In this document: positions 10,747-23,598 of the stretch, one piece after another | Layout of the letters: each line of letters starts with the position of its first letter | Position numbering within the stretch: the stretch's first letter is position 1 | Origin: Lasioglossum baleicum | Lineage: Eukaryota > Arthropoda > Insecta > Hymenoptera > Halictidae | Assembly: GCF_051020765.1 (NCBI RefSeq) | Contig: NW_027469294.1 | Location: forward strand, 124,001-188,000 | Direction: 5' to 3' | DNA: 64,000 nt | Made by a program: the position numbers and the translations under genes | Notes under the pieces: model-generated | The model's database searches: none | What the model saw: only the letters and a program-made list of their open reading frames with translations | Told to the model about the DNA's origin: nothing

Positions 10747-13700
10747 CACGTGCGAGGTTTTGTGGGATGCGCATGCGCAGGTTTTGTGGGATGCGCATGC
10801 GCAGGTTTTTTGGGATGCGCATGGCTAGTCGAGCAAAAACACGTGCGAGAGGATGCATCCCGCAGGCTAGTCGAGCAAAAACACGTGTGAGAGGATGCAT
10901 CCCGCAGGCTAGTCGAGCACAAACACGTGCGAGGTTTTGTGGGATGCGCATGCGCAGGTTTTTTGGGATGCGCATGGCTAGTCGAGCAAAAACACGTGCG
11001 AGAGGATGCATCCCGCAGGCTAGTCGAGTAGAAACACGTGCGAGAGGATGCATCCCGCAGGCTAGTCGAGTAAAAACACGTGCGAGAGGATGAATCCCGC
11101 AGGCTAGTCGAGTAAAAACACGTGCGAGGTTTTGTGGGATGAGCATGCGCAGGTTTTGTGGGATGCGCATGCGCAGGTTTTTTGGGATGCGCATGGCTAG
11201 TCGAGGAAAAACACGTGCGAGAGGATGCATCCCGCAGGCTAGTTGAGTAAAAACACGTGCGAGGTTTTGTGTGATGCGCTTGCGTAGGTTTTGTGGGATG
11301 CGCATGCGCAGGTTTTTTGGGATGCGCATGGCTAGTCGAGCAAAAACACGTGCGAGAGGATGCAACCCGCAGGCTAGTCGAGTAAAAACACGTGCGAGAG
11401 GATGCATCCCGCAGGCTAGTCGAGTAAAAACACGTGCGAGGTTTTGTGGGATGCGCATGCGCAGGTTTTGTGGGATGCGCATGCGCAGATTTTTTGGGAT
11501 GCGCATGCGCAGGTTTTTTTGGGATGCGCATGGCTAGTCGAGCAAAAACACGTGCGAGAGGATGCATCCCGCAGGCTAGTCGAGCAAAAACACGTGCGAG
11601 AGGATGAATCCCGCAGGCTAGTCGAGTAAAAACACGTGCGAGGTTTTGTGGGATGCGCATGCGCAGGTTTTGTGGGATGCGCATGCGCAGGTTTTTTGGG
11701 ATGCGCATGCGCAGGTTTTTTGGGATGCGCATGGCTAGTCGAGGAAAAACACGTGCGAGAGGATGCATCCCGCAGGCTAGCCGAGTAAAAACACGTGCGA
11801 GAGGATGCATCCGGCAGGCTAGTCGAGCAAAAACACGTGCGAGAGGATGAATCCCGCAGGCTAGTCGAGTAAAAACACGTGCGAGGTTTTGTGGGATGAG
11901 CATGCGCAGGTTTTGTGGGATGCGCATGCGCAGGTTTTTTGGGATGCGCATGCGCAGGATTTTTGGGATGGGCATGGCTAGTCGAGGAAAAACACGTGCG
12001 AGAGGATGCATCCCGCAGGCTAGTTGAGTAAAAACACGTGCGAGGTTTTGTGTGATGCGCTTGCGTAGGTTTTGTGGGATGCGCATGCGCAGGTTTTTTG
12101 GGATGCGCATGCGCAGGTTTTTTGGGATGCGCATGGCTAGTCGAGCAAAAACACGTGCGAGAGGATGCATCCCGCAGGCTAGTCGAGTAAAAACACGTGC
12201 GAGAGGATGCATCCCGCAGGCTAGTCGAGTAAAAACACGTGCGAGGTTTTGTGGGATGCGCATGCGCAGGTTTTGTGGGATGCGCATGCGCAGGTTTTTT
12301 GGGATGCGCATGGCTAGTCGAGCAAAAACACGTGCGAGAGGATGCATACCGCAGGCTAGTCGAGCAAAAACACGTGCGAGAGGATGCATCCCGCAGGCTA
12401 GTCGAGTAAAAACACGTGCGAGAGGATGCATCCCGCAGGCTAGTCGAGCAAAAACACGTGTGAGAGGATGCATCCCGCAGGCTAGTCGAGCACAAACACG
12501 TGCGAGGTTTTGTGGGATGCGCATGCGCAGGTTTTTTGGGATGCGCATGGCTAGTCGAGCAAAAACACGTGCGAGAGGATGCATCCCGCAGGCTAGTCGA
12601 GTAGAAACACGTGCGAGAGGATGCATCCCGCAGGCTAGTCGAGTAAAAACACGTGCGAGGTTTTGTGGGATGCGCATGCGCAGGTTTTTTGGGATGCGCA
12701 TGGCTAGTCGAGCAAAAACACGTGCGAGAGGATGCATCCCGCAGGCTAGTCGAGCAAAAACACGTGCGAGAGGATGCATCCCGCAGGCTAGTCGAGTAAA
12801 AACACGTGCGAGAGGATGCATCCCGCAGGCTAGTCGAGCAAAAACACGTGTGAGAGGATGCATCCCGCAGGCTAGTCGAGCACAAACACGTGCGAGGTTT
12901 TGTGGGATGCGCATGCGCAGGTTTTTTGGGATGCGCATGCGCAGGTTTTTTGGGATGCGCATGCGCAGGTTTTGGGGATGCGCATGGCTAGTCGAGCAAA
13001 AACACGTGCGACAGGATGCATCCCGCAGGCTAGTCGAGCAAAAACACGTGCGAGAGGATGAATCCCGCAGGCTAGTCGAGTAAAAACACGTGCGAGGTTT
13101 TGTGGGATGCGCATGCGCAGGTTTTGTGGGATGCGCATGCGCAGGTTTTTTGGGATGCGCATGCGCAGGTTTTTTGGGATGCGCATGGCTAGTCGAGGAA
13201 AAACACGTGCGAGAGGATGCATCCCGCAGGCTAGTCGAGCAAAAACACGTGCGAGAGGATGAATCCCGCAGGCTAGTCGAGTAAAAACACGTGCGAGGTT
13301 TTGTGGGATGCGCATGCGCAGGTTTTGTGGGATGCGCATGCGCAGGTTTTGTGGGATGCGCATGCGCAGGTTTTTTGGGATGCGCATGCGCAGGTTTTTT
13401 GGGATGCGCATGGCTAGTCGAGGAAAAACACGTGCGAGAGGATGCATCCCGCAGGCTAGTTGAATAAAAACACGTGCGAGGTTTTGTGGGATGCGCTTGC
13501 GTAGGTTTTGTGGGATGCGCATGCGCAGGTTTTTTGGGATGCGCATGCGCAGGTTTTTTGGGATGCGCATGCGCAGGTTTTTTGGGATGCGCATGGCTAG
13601 TCGAGCAAAAACACGTGCGAGAGGATGCATCCCGCAGGCTAGCCGAGTAAAAACACGTGCGAGAGGATGCATCCCGCAGGCTAGTCGAGCAAAAACACGT

Positions 13701-14018
13701 GCGAGAGGATGCATCCCGCAGGCTAGTCGAGCAAAAACACGTGCGAGGTTTTGTGGGATGCGCATGCGCAGGTTTTGTGGGATGCGCATGCGCAGGTTTT
13801 TTGGGATGCGCATGCGCAGGTTTTGTGGGATGCGCATGCGCAGGTTTTTTGGGATGCGCATGCGCAGGTTTTTTGGGATGCGCATGGCTAGTCGAGGAAA
13901 AACACGTGCGAGAGGATGCATCCCGCAGGCTAGTCGAGCAAAAACACGTGCGAGAGGATGAATCCCGCAGGCTAGTCGAGTAAAAACACGTGCGAGGTTT
14001 TGTGGGATGCGCATGCGC
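10384..14018 (+). repeat. 3,635-bp tandem duplication, first unit
   Basis: This unit matches 14,019 onward at an offset of 3,635 bp, shifting by 1 to 2 bases around one-base indels at 10,506, 10,684, 10,744 and 11,513 in this copy. Shared rare variants include gcatccggcag (near 11,808 and 15,443), ggatttttgggatgggcatgg (near 11,958 and 15,593), gttttggggatg (near 12,970 and 16,605), gacagg (near 13,010 and 16,645) and gttgaataaaaac (near 13,459 and 17,094). The second large copy L2 has only a single version, so this duplication arose after, or was lost from, one of the L copies. Confidence 0.9.
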
Positions 14019-17000
14019 AGGTTTTGTGGGATGCGCATGCGCAGGTTTTGTGGGATGCGCATGCGCAGGTTTTTTGGGATGCGCATGGCTAGTCGAGCAA
14101 AAACACGTGCGAGAGGATGCATCCCGCAGGCTAGTCGAGCAAAAACACGTGTGAGAGGATGCATCCCGCAGGCTAGTCGAGCACAAACACGTGCGAGGTT
14201 TTGTGGGATGCGCATGCGCAGGTTTTTTGGGATGCGCATGGCTAGTCGAGCAAAAACACGTGCGAGAGGATGCATCCCGCAGGCTAGTCGAGTAGAAACA
14301 CGTGCGAGAGGATGCATCCCGCAGGCTAGTCGAGTAAAAACACGTGCGAGAGGATGCATCCCGCAGGCTAGTCGAGTAAAAACACGTGCGAGGTTTTGTG
14401 GGATGCGCATGCGCAGGTTTTGTGGGATGCGCATGCGCAGGTTTTTTGGGATGCGCATGGCTAGTCGAGCAAAAACACGTGCGAGAGGATGCATCCCGCA
14501 GGCTAGTCGAGCAAAAACACGTGTGAGAGGATGCATCCCGCAGGCTAGTCGAGCACAAACACGTGCGAGGTTTTGTGGGATGCGCATGCGCAGGTTTTTT
14601 GGGATGCGCATGGCTAGTCGAGCAAAAACACGTGCGAGAGGATGCATCCCGCAGGCTAGTCGAGTAGAAACACGTGCGAGAGGATGCATCCCGCAGGCTA
14701 GTCGAGTAAAAACACGTGCGAGAGGATGAATCCCGCAGGCTAGTCGAGTAAAAACACGTGCGAGGTTTTGTGGGATGAGCATGCGCAGGTTTTGTGGGAT
14801 GCGCATGCGCAGGTTTTTTGGGATGCGCATGGCTAGTCGAGGAAAAACACGTGCGAGAGGATGCATCCCGCAGGCTAGTTGAGTAAAAACACGTGCGAGG
14901 TTTTGTGTGATGCGCTTGCGTAGGTTTTGTGGGATGCGCATGCGCAGGTTTTTTGGGATGCGCATGGCTAGTCGAGCAAAAACACGTGCGAGAGGATGCA
15001 ACCCGCAGGCTAGTCGAGTAAAAACACGTGCGAGAGGATGCATCCCGCAGGCTAGTCGAGTAAAAACACGTGCGAGGTTTTGTGGGATGCGCATGCGCAG
15101 GTTTTGTGGGATGCGCATGCGCAGATTTTTTGGGATGCGCATGCGCAGGTTTTTTGGGATGCGCATGGCTAGTCGAGCAAAAACACGTGCGAGAGGATGC
15201 ATCCCGCAGGCTAGTCGAGCAAAAACACGTGCGAGAGGATGAATCCCGCAGGCTAGTCGAGTAAAAACACGTGCGAGGTTTTGTGGGATGCGCATGCGCA
15301 GGTTTTGTGGGATGCGCATGCGCAGGTTTTTTGGGATGCGCATGCGCAGGTTTTTTGGGATGCGCATGGCTAGTCGAGGAAAAACACGTGCGAGAGGATG
15401 CATCCCGCAGGCTAGCCGAGTAAAAACACGTGCGAGAGGATGCATCCGGCAGGCTAGTCGAGCAAAAACACGTGCGAGAGGATGAATCCCGCAGGCTAGT
15501 CGAGTAAAAACACGTGCGAGGTTTTGTGGGATGAGCATGCGCAGGTTTTGTGGGATGCGCATGCGCAGGTTTTTTGGGATGCGCATGCGCAGGATTTTTG
15601 GGATGGGCATGGCTAGTCGAGGAAAAACACGTGCGAGAGGATGCATCCCGCAGGCTAGTTGAGTAAAAACACGTGCGAGGTTTTGTGTGATGCGCTTGCG
15701 TAGGTTTTGTGGGATGCGCATGCGCAGGTTTTTTGGGATGCGCATGCGCAGGTTTTTTGGGATGCGCATGGCTAGTCGAGCAAAAACACGTGCGAGAGGA
15801 TGCATCCCGCAGGCTAGTCGAGTAAAAACACGTGCGAGAGGATGCATCCCGCAGGCTAGTCGAGTAAAAACACGTGCGAGGTTTTGTGGGATGCGCATGC
15901 GCAGGTTTTGTGGGATGCGCATGCGCAGGTTTTTTGGGATGCGCATGGCTAGTCGAGCAAAAACACGTGCGAGAGGATGCATACCGCAGGCTAGTCGAGC
16001 AAAAACACGTGCGAGAGGATGCATCCCGCAGGCTAGTCGAGTAAAAACACGTGCGAGAGGATGCATCCCGCAGGCTAGTCGAGCAAAAACACGTGTGAGA
16101 GGATGCATCCCGCAGGCTAGTCGAGCACAAACACGTGCGAGGTTTTGTGGGATGCGCATGCGCAGGTTTTTTGGGATGCGCATGGCTAGTCGAGCAAAAA
16201 CACGTGCGAGAGGATGCATCCCGCAGGCTAGTCGAGTAGAAACACGTGCGAGAGGATGCATCCCGCAGGCTAGTCGAGTAAAAACACGTGCGAGGTTTTG
16301 TGGGATGCGCATGCGCAGGTTTTTTGGGATGCGCATGGCTAGTCGAGCAAAAACACGTGCGAGAGGATGCATCCCGCAGGCTAGTCGAGCAAAAACACGT
16401 GCGAGAGGATGCATCCCGCAGGCTAGTCGAGTAAAAACACGTGCGAGAGGATGCATCCCGCAGGCTAGTCGAGCAAAAACACGTGTGAGAGGATGCATCC
16501 CGCAGGCTAGTCGAGCACAAACACGTGCGAGGTTTTGTGGGATGCGCATGCGCAGGTTTTTTGGGATGCGCATGCGCAGGTTTTTTGGGATGCGCATGCG
16601 CAGGTTTTGGGGATGCGCATGGCTAGTCGAGCAAAAACACGTGCGACAGGATGCATCCCGCAGGCTAGTCGAGCAAAAACACGTGCGAGAGGATGAATCC
16701 CGCAGGCTAGTCGAGTAAAAACACGTGCGAGGTTTTGTGGGATGCGCATGCGCAGGTTTTGTGGGATGCGCATGCGCAGGTTTTTTGGGATGCGCATGCG
16801 CAGGTTTTTTGGGATGCGCATGGCTAGTCGAGGAAAAACACGTGCGAGAGGATGCATCCCGCAGGCTAGTCGAGCAAAAACACGTGCGAGAGGATGAATC
16901 CCGCAGGCTAGTCGAGTAAAAACACGTGCGAGGTTTTGTGGGATGCGCATGCGCAGGTTTTGTGGGATGCGCATGCGCAGGTTTTGTGGGATGCGCATGC

Positions 17001-17721
17001 GCAGGTTTTTTGGGATGCGCATGCGCAGGTTTTTTGGGATGCGCATGGCTAGTCGAGGAAAAACACGTGCGAGAGGATGCATCCCGCAGGCTAGTTGAAT
17101 AAAAACACGTGCGAGGTTTTGTGGGATGCGCTTGCGTAGGTTTTGTGGGATGCGCATGCGCAGGTTTTTTGGGATGCGCATGCGCAGGTTTTTTGGGATG
17201 CGCATGCGCAGGTTTTTTGGGATGCGCATGGCTAGTCGAGCAAAAACACGTGCGAGAGGATGCATCCCGCAGGCTAGCCGAGTAAAAACACGTGCGAGAG
17301 GATGCATCCCGCAGGCTAGTCGAGCAAAAACACGTGCGAGAGGATGCATCCCGCAGGCTAGTCGAGCAAAAACACGTGCGAGGTTTTGTGGGATGCGCAT
17401 GCGCAGGTTTTGTGGGATGCGCATGCGCAGGTTTTTTGGGATGCGCATGCGCAGGTTTTGTGGGATGCGCATGCGCAGGTTTTTTGGGATGCGCATGCGC
17501 AGGTTTTTTGGGATGCGCATGGCTAGTCGAGGAAAAACACGTGCGAGAGGATGCATCCCGCAGGCTAGTCGAGCAAAAACACGTGCGAGAGGATGAATCC
17601 CGCAGGCTAGTCGAGTAAAAACACGTGCGAGGTTTTGTGGGATGCGCATGCGCAGGTTTTGTGGGATGCGCATGCGCAGGTTTTGTGGGATGCGCATGCG
17701 CAGGTTTTTTGGGATGCGCAT
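14019..17721 (+). repeat. 3,635-bp tandem duplication, second unit
   Basis: Second unit of the pair. Its match to the first unit extends to 17,721, where this copy continues with a further B unit while the first ends its block at 14,087. It lacks the one-base indels of the first unit, which argues that those indels are either young or artefactual. Confidence 0.9.
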
Positions 17722-18944
17722 GCGCAGGTTTTTTGGGATGCGCATGGCTAGTCGAGGAAAAACACGTGCGAGAGGATGCATCCCGCAGGCTAGTTGAATA
17801 AAAACACGTGCGAGGTTTTGTGGGATGCGCTTGCGTAGGTTTTGTGGGATGCGCATGCGCAGGTTTTTTGGGATGCGCATGCGCAGGTTTTTTGGGATGC
17901 GCATGCGCAGGTTTTTTGGGATGCGCATGGCTAGTCGAGCAAAAACACGTGCGAGAGGATGCATCCCGCAGGCTAGCCGAGTAAAAACACGTGCGAGAGG
18001 ATGCATCCCGCAGGCTAGTCGAGCAAAAACACGTGCGAGAGGATGCATCCCGCAGGCTAGTCGAGCAAAAACACGTGCGAGGTTTTGTGGGATGCGCATG
18101 CGCAGGTTTTGTGGGATGCGCATGCGCAGGTTTTTTGGGATGCGCATGCGCAGGTTTTTTGGGATGCGCATGGCTAGTCGAGGAAAAACACGTGCGAGAG
18201 GATGCATCCCGCAGGCTAGTCGAGTAAAAACACGTGCGAGAGGATGCATCCCGCAGGCTAGTCGAGCAAAAACACGTGTGAGAGGATGCATCCCGCAGGC
18301 TAGTCGAGCACAAACACGTGCGAGGTTTTGTGGGATGCGCATGCGCAGGTTTTTTGGGATGCGCATGGCTAGTCGAGGAAAAACACGTGCGAGAGGATGC
18401 ATCCCGCAGGCTAGTTGAATAAAAACACGTGCGAGGTTTTGTGGGATGCGCTTGCGTAGGTTTTGTGGGATGCGCATGCGCAGGTTTTTTGGGATGCGCA
18501 TGCGCAGGTTTTTTGGGATGCGCATGCGCAGGTTTTTTGGGATGCGCATGGCTAGTCGAGCAAAAACACGTGCGAGAGGATGCATCCCGCAGGCTAGCCG
18601 AGTAAAAACACGTGCGAGAGGATGCATCCCGCAGGCTAGTCGAGCAAAAACACGTGCGAGAGGATGCATCCCGCAGGCTAGTCGAGCAAAAACACGTGCG
18701 AGGTTTTGTGGGATGCGCATGCGCAGGTTTTGTGGGATGCGCATGCGCAGGTTTTTTGGGATGCGCATGCGCAGGTTTTTTGGGATGCGCATGCGCAGGT
18801 TTTTTGGGATGCGCATGGCTAGTCGAGGAAAAACACGTGCGAGAGGATGCATCCCGCAGGCTAGTCGAGTAAAAACACGTGCGAGAGGATGCATCCCGCA
18901 GGCTAGTCGAGCAAAAACACGTGTGAGAGGATGCATCCCGCAGG
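17722..18944 (+). repeat. Repeated gttgaat/cttgcgtag blocks closing L copy 1
   Basis: Two further variants of the block seen at 17,094-17,620 follow each other, with cttgcgtag B units at 17,830 and 18,451 (spacing 621 bp; 699 bp from 17,131). Each has a long B block after cttgcgtag, then the order caaaaac, gccgagtaaaaac, caaaaac, caaaaac and a second B block. The segment ends in gtgtgag and gcaggttag, after which L copy 2 begins at 18,945. Confidence 0.8.
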
Positions 18945-21531
18945 TTAGTCGAGCACAAACACGTGCGAGGTTTTGTGGGATGCGCATGCGCAGGTTTTTT
19001 GGGATGCGCATGCGCAGGTTTTTTGGGATGCGCATGGCTAGTCGAGCAAAAACACGTGCGAGAGGATGCATCCCGCAGGCTAGTCGAGTAGAAACACGTG
19101 CGAGAGGATGCATCCCGCAGGCTAGTCGAGTAAAAACACGTGCGAGGTTTTGTGGGATGCGCATGCGCAGGTTTTGTGGGATGCGCATGCGCAGGTTTTT
19201 TGGGATGCGCATGGCTAGTCGAGCAAAAACACGTGCGAGAGGATGCATCCCGCAGGCTAGTCGAGTAAAAACACGTGCGAGGTTTTGTGGGATGCGCATG
19301 CGCAGGTTTTGTGGGATGCGCATGCGCAGGTTTTTTGGGATGCGCATGGCTAGTCGAGGAAAAACACGTGCGAGAGGATGCATCCCGCAGGCTAGCCGAG
19401 TAAAAACACGTGCGAGAGGATGCATCCCGCAGGCTAGTCGAGCAAAAACACGTGCGAGAGGATGAATCCCGCAGGCTAGTCGAGTAAAAACACGTGCGAG
19501 GTTTTGTGGGATGCGCATGCGCAGGTTTTGTGGGATGCGCATGCGCAGGTTTTTTGGGATGCGCATGCGCAGGTTTTTTGGGTTGCGCATGGCTAGTCGA
19601 GGAAAAACACGTGCGAGAGGATGCATCCCGCAGGCTAGTTGAGTAAAAACACGTGCGAGGTTTTGTGGGATGCGCTTGCGTAGGTTTTGTGGGATGCGCA
19701 TGCGCAGGTTTTTTGGGATGCGCATGCGCAGGTTTTTTGGGATGCGCATGGCTAGTCGAGCAAAAACACGTGCGAGAGGATGCATCCCGCAGGCTAGTCG
19801 AGTAAAAACACGTGCGAGAGGATGCATCCCGCAGGCTAGTCGAGCAAAAACACGTGCGAGGTTTTGTGGGATGCGCATGCGCAGGTTTTGTGGGATGCGC
19901 ATGCGCAGGTTTTTTGGGATGCGCATGGCTAGTCGAGCAAAAACACGTGCGAGAGGATGCATACCGCAGGCTAGTCGAGCAAAAACACGTGCGAGAGGAT
20001 GCATCCCGCAGGCTAGTCGAGCAAAAACACGTGTGAGAGGATGCATCCCGCAGGCTAGTCGAGCACAAACACGTGCGAGGTTTTGTGGGATGCGCATGCG
20101 CAGGTTTTTTGGGATGCGCATGGCTAGTCGAGCAAAAACACGTGCGAGAGGATGCATCCCGCAGGCTAGTCGAGTAGAAACACGTGCGAGAGGATGCATC
20201 CCGCAGGCTACTCGAGTAAAAACACGAGCGAGGTTTTGTGGGATGCGCATGCGCAGGTTTTTTGGGATGCGCATGGCTAGTCGAGCAAAAACACGTGCGA
20301 GAGGATGCATCCCGCAGGCTAGTCGAGCAAAAACACGTGCGAGAGGATGCATCCCGCAGGCTAGTCGAGTAAAAACACGTGCGAGAGGATGCATCCCGCA
20401 GGCTAGTCGAGCAAAAACACGTGCGAGAGGATGCATCCCGCAGGCTAGTCGAGCAAAAACACGTGCGAGAGGATGCATCCCGCAGGCTAGTCGAGCAAAA
20501 ACACGTGCGAGAGGATGAATCCCGCAGGCTAGTCGAGCAAAAACACGTGCGAGAGGATGCATCCCGCAGGCTAGTCGAGTAAAAACACGTGCGAGGTTTT
20601 GTGGGATGCGCATGCGCAGGTTTTGTGGGATGCGCATGCGCAGGTTTTGTGGGATGCGCATGCGCAGGTTTTTTGGGATGCGCATGGCTAGTCGAGCAAA
20701 AACACGTGCGAGAGGATGCATACCGCAGGCTAGTCGAGCAAAAACACGTGCGAGAGGATGCATCCCGCAGGCTGGTCGAGTAAAAACACGTGCGAGGTTT
20801 TGTGGGATGCGCATGCGCAGGTTTTGTGGGATGCGCATGCGCAGGTTTTTTGGGATGCGCATGCGCAGGTTATTTGGGATGCGCATGGCTAGTCGAGGAA
20901 AAACACGTGCGAGAGGATGCATCCCGCAGGCTAGCCGAGTAAAAACACGTGCGAGAGGATGCATCCCGCAGGCTAGTCGAGCAAAAACACGTGCGAGAGG
21001 ATGAATCCCGCAGGCTAGTCGAGTAAAAACACGTGCGAGGTTTTGTGGGATGCGCATGCGCAGGTTTTGTGGGATGCGCATGGCTAGTCGAGGAAAAACA
21101 CGTGCGAGAGGATGCATCCCGCAGGCTAGCCGAGTAAAAACACGTGCGAGAGGATGCATCCCGCAGGCTAGTCGAGCAAAAACACGTGCGAGAGGATGAA
21201 TCCCGCAGGCTAGTCGAGTAAAAACACGTGCGAGGTTTTGTGGGATGCGCATGCGCAGGTTTTTTGGGATGCGCATGGCTAGTCGAGGAAAAACACGTGC
21301 GAGAGGATGCATCCCGCAGGCTAGTCGAGTAAAAATACGTGCGAGAGGATGCATCCCGCAGGCTAGTTGAGTAAAAACACGTGCGAGGTTTTGTGGGATG
21401 CGCATGCGTAGGTTTTGTGGGATGCGCATGCGCAGGTTTTTTGGGATGCGCATGCGCAGGTTTTTTGGGATGCGCATGGCTAGTCGAGCAAAAACACGTG
21501 CGAGAGGATGCATCCCGCAGGCTAGTCGAGT

Positions 21532-23598
21532 AAAAACACGTGCGAGAGGATGCATCCCGCAGGCTAGTCGAGCAAAAACACGTGCGAGAGGATGCATCCC
21601 GCAGGCTAGTCGAGTAAAAACACGTGCGAGAGGATGCATCCCGCAGGCTAGTCGAGTAAAAACACGTGCGAGGTTTTGTGGGATGCGCATGCGCAGGTTT
21701 TTTGGGATGCGCATGGCTAGTCGAGGAAAAACACGTGCGAGAGGATGCATCCCGCAGGCTAGCCGAGTAAAAACACGTGCGAGAGGTTGCATCCCGCAGG
21801 CTAGTCGAGCAAAAACACGTGCGAGAGGATGAATCCCGCAGGCTAGTCGAGTAAAAACACGTGCGAGGTTTTGTGGGATGCGCATGCGCAGGTTTTGTGG
21901 GATGCGCATGCGCAGGTTTTTTGGGATGCGCATGCGCAGGTTTTTTGGGATGCGCATGGCTAGTCGAGGAAAAACACGTGCGAGAGGATGCATCCCGCAG
22001 GCTAGTCGAGTAAAAACACGTGCGTGAGGATGCATCCCGCAGGCTAGTCGAGCAAAAACACGTGTGAGAGGATGCATCCCGCAGGCTAGTCGAGCACAAA
22101 CACGTGCGAGGTTTTGTGGGATGCGCATGCGCAGGTTTTTTGGGATGCGCATGGCTAGTCGAGCAAAAACACGTGCGAGAGGATGCATCCCGCAGGCTAG
22201 TCGAGTAGAAACACGTGCGAGAGGATGCATCCCGCAGGCTAGTCGAGTAAAAACACGTGCGAGGTTTTGTGGGATGCGCATGCGCAGGTTTTGTGGGATG
22301 CGCATGCGCAGGTTTTTTGGGATGCGCATGGCTAGTCGAGCAAAAACACGTGCGAGAGGATGCATCCCGCAGGCTAGTCGAGTAAAAACACGTGCGAGAG
22401 GATGCATCCCGCAGGCTAGTCGAGCAAAAACACGTGCGAGAGGATGCATCCCGCAGGCTAGTCGAGCAAAAACACGTGCGAGAGGATGAATCCCGCAGGC
22501 TAGTCGAGCAAAAACACGTGCGAGAGGATGCATCCCGCAGGCTAGTCGAGTAAAAACACGTGCGAGGTTTTGTGGGATGCGCATGCGCAGGTTTTTTGGG
22601 ATGCGCATGGCTAGTCGAGGAAAAACACGTGCGAGAGGATGCATCCCGCAGGCTAGTCGAGTAAAAATACGTGCGAGAGGATGCATCCCGCAGGCTAGTT
22701 GAGTAAAAACACGTGCGAGGTTTTGTGGGATGCGCTTGCGTAGGTTTTGTGGGATGCGCATGCGCAGGTTTTTTGGGATGCGCATGCGCAGGTTTTTTGG
22801 GATGCGCATGGCTAGTCGAGCAAAAACACGTGCGAGAGGATGCATCCCGTAGGCTAGTCGAGTAAAAACACGTGCGAGAGGATGCATCCCGCAGGCTAGT
22901 CGAGTAAAAACACGTGCGAGGTTTTGTGGGATGCGCATGCGCAGGTTTTGTGGGATGCGCATGCGCAGGTTTTTTGGGATGCGCATGGCTAGTCGAGCAA
23001 AAACACGTGCGAGAGGATGCATACCGCAGGCTAGTCGAGCAAAAACACGTGCGAGAGGATGCATCCCGCAGGCTAGTCGAGTAAAAACACGTGCGAGAGG
23101 ATGCATCCCCCAGGCTAGTCGAGCAAAAACACGTGTGAGAGGATGCATCCCGCAGGCTAGTCGAGCACAAACACGTGCGAGGTTTTGTGGGATGCGCATG
23201 CGCAGGTTTTTTGGGATGCGCATGGCTAGTCGAGCAAAAACACGTGCGAGAGGATGCATCCCGCAGGCTAGTCGAGTAGAAACACGTGCGAGAGGATGCA
23301 TCCCGCAGGCTAGTCGAGTAAAAACACGTGCGAGGTTTTGTGGGATGCGCATGCGCAGGTTTTTTGGGATGCGCATGGCTAGTCGAGCAAAAACACGTGC
23401 GAGAGGATGCATCCCGCAGGCTAGTCGAGCAAAAACACGTGCGAGAGGATGCATCCCGCAGGCTAGTCGAGTAAAAACACGTGCGAGAGGATGCATCCCG
23501 CAGGCTAGTCGAGCAAAAACACGTGTGAGAGGATGCATCCCGCAGGCTAGCCGAGTAAAAACACGTGCGAGAGGATGCGTCCCGCAGGCTAGTCGAGC
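21532..23598 (+). repeat. 2,067-bp HOR, copy 1 of 3 in L copy 2
   Basis: Counterpart of 2,588-4,654 at +18,944. The module order is the same and the gcatgagcag variant of that copy is absent here. Confidence 0.92.

Larger units (their letters stand above)
1..13824 (+). repeat. Large segmental repeat L, copy 1
   Basis: Position 1 ('ttagtcgagcacaaac') aligns with 18,945 and the two sequences run together at an offset of 18,944 bp, for example the rare variant aggctactcgag at 1,261 and 20,205. The offset rises to 19,298 after a 354-bp deletion in this copy (near 7,701-7,785), to 19,322 after loss of one 24-bp B unit near 9,230, and to 19,325 across a cluster of one-base indels (10,188-10,746). 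The copies separate at 13,825, where this copy has gttttgtggg and the other gttttttggg. The left edge lies outside the window, so the true unit may be longer. Confidence 0.9.

Noticed and set aside
12960..12985. Frameshift at gttttggggatg as another consensus error
   Set aside because: The same one-base-short unit is present at 16,605 in the second 3,635-bp copy, so it was inherited by duplication and is likely real.
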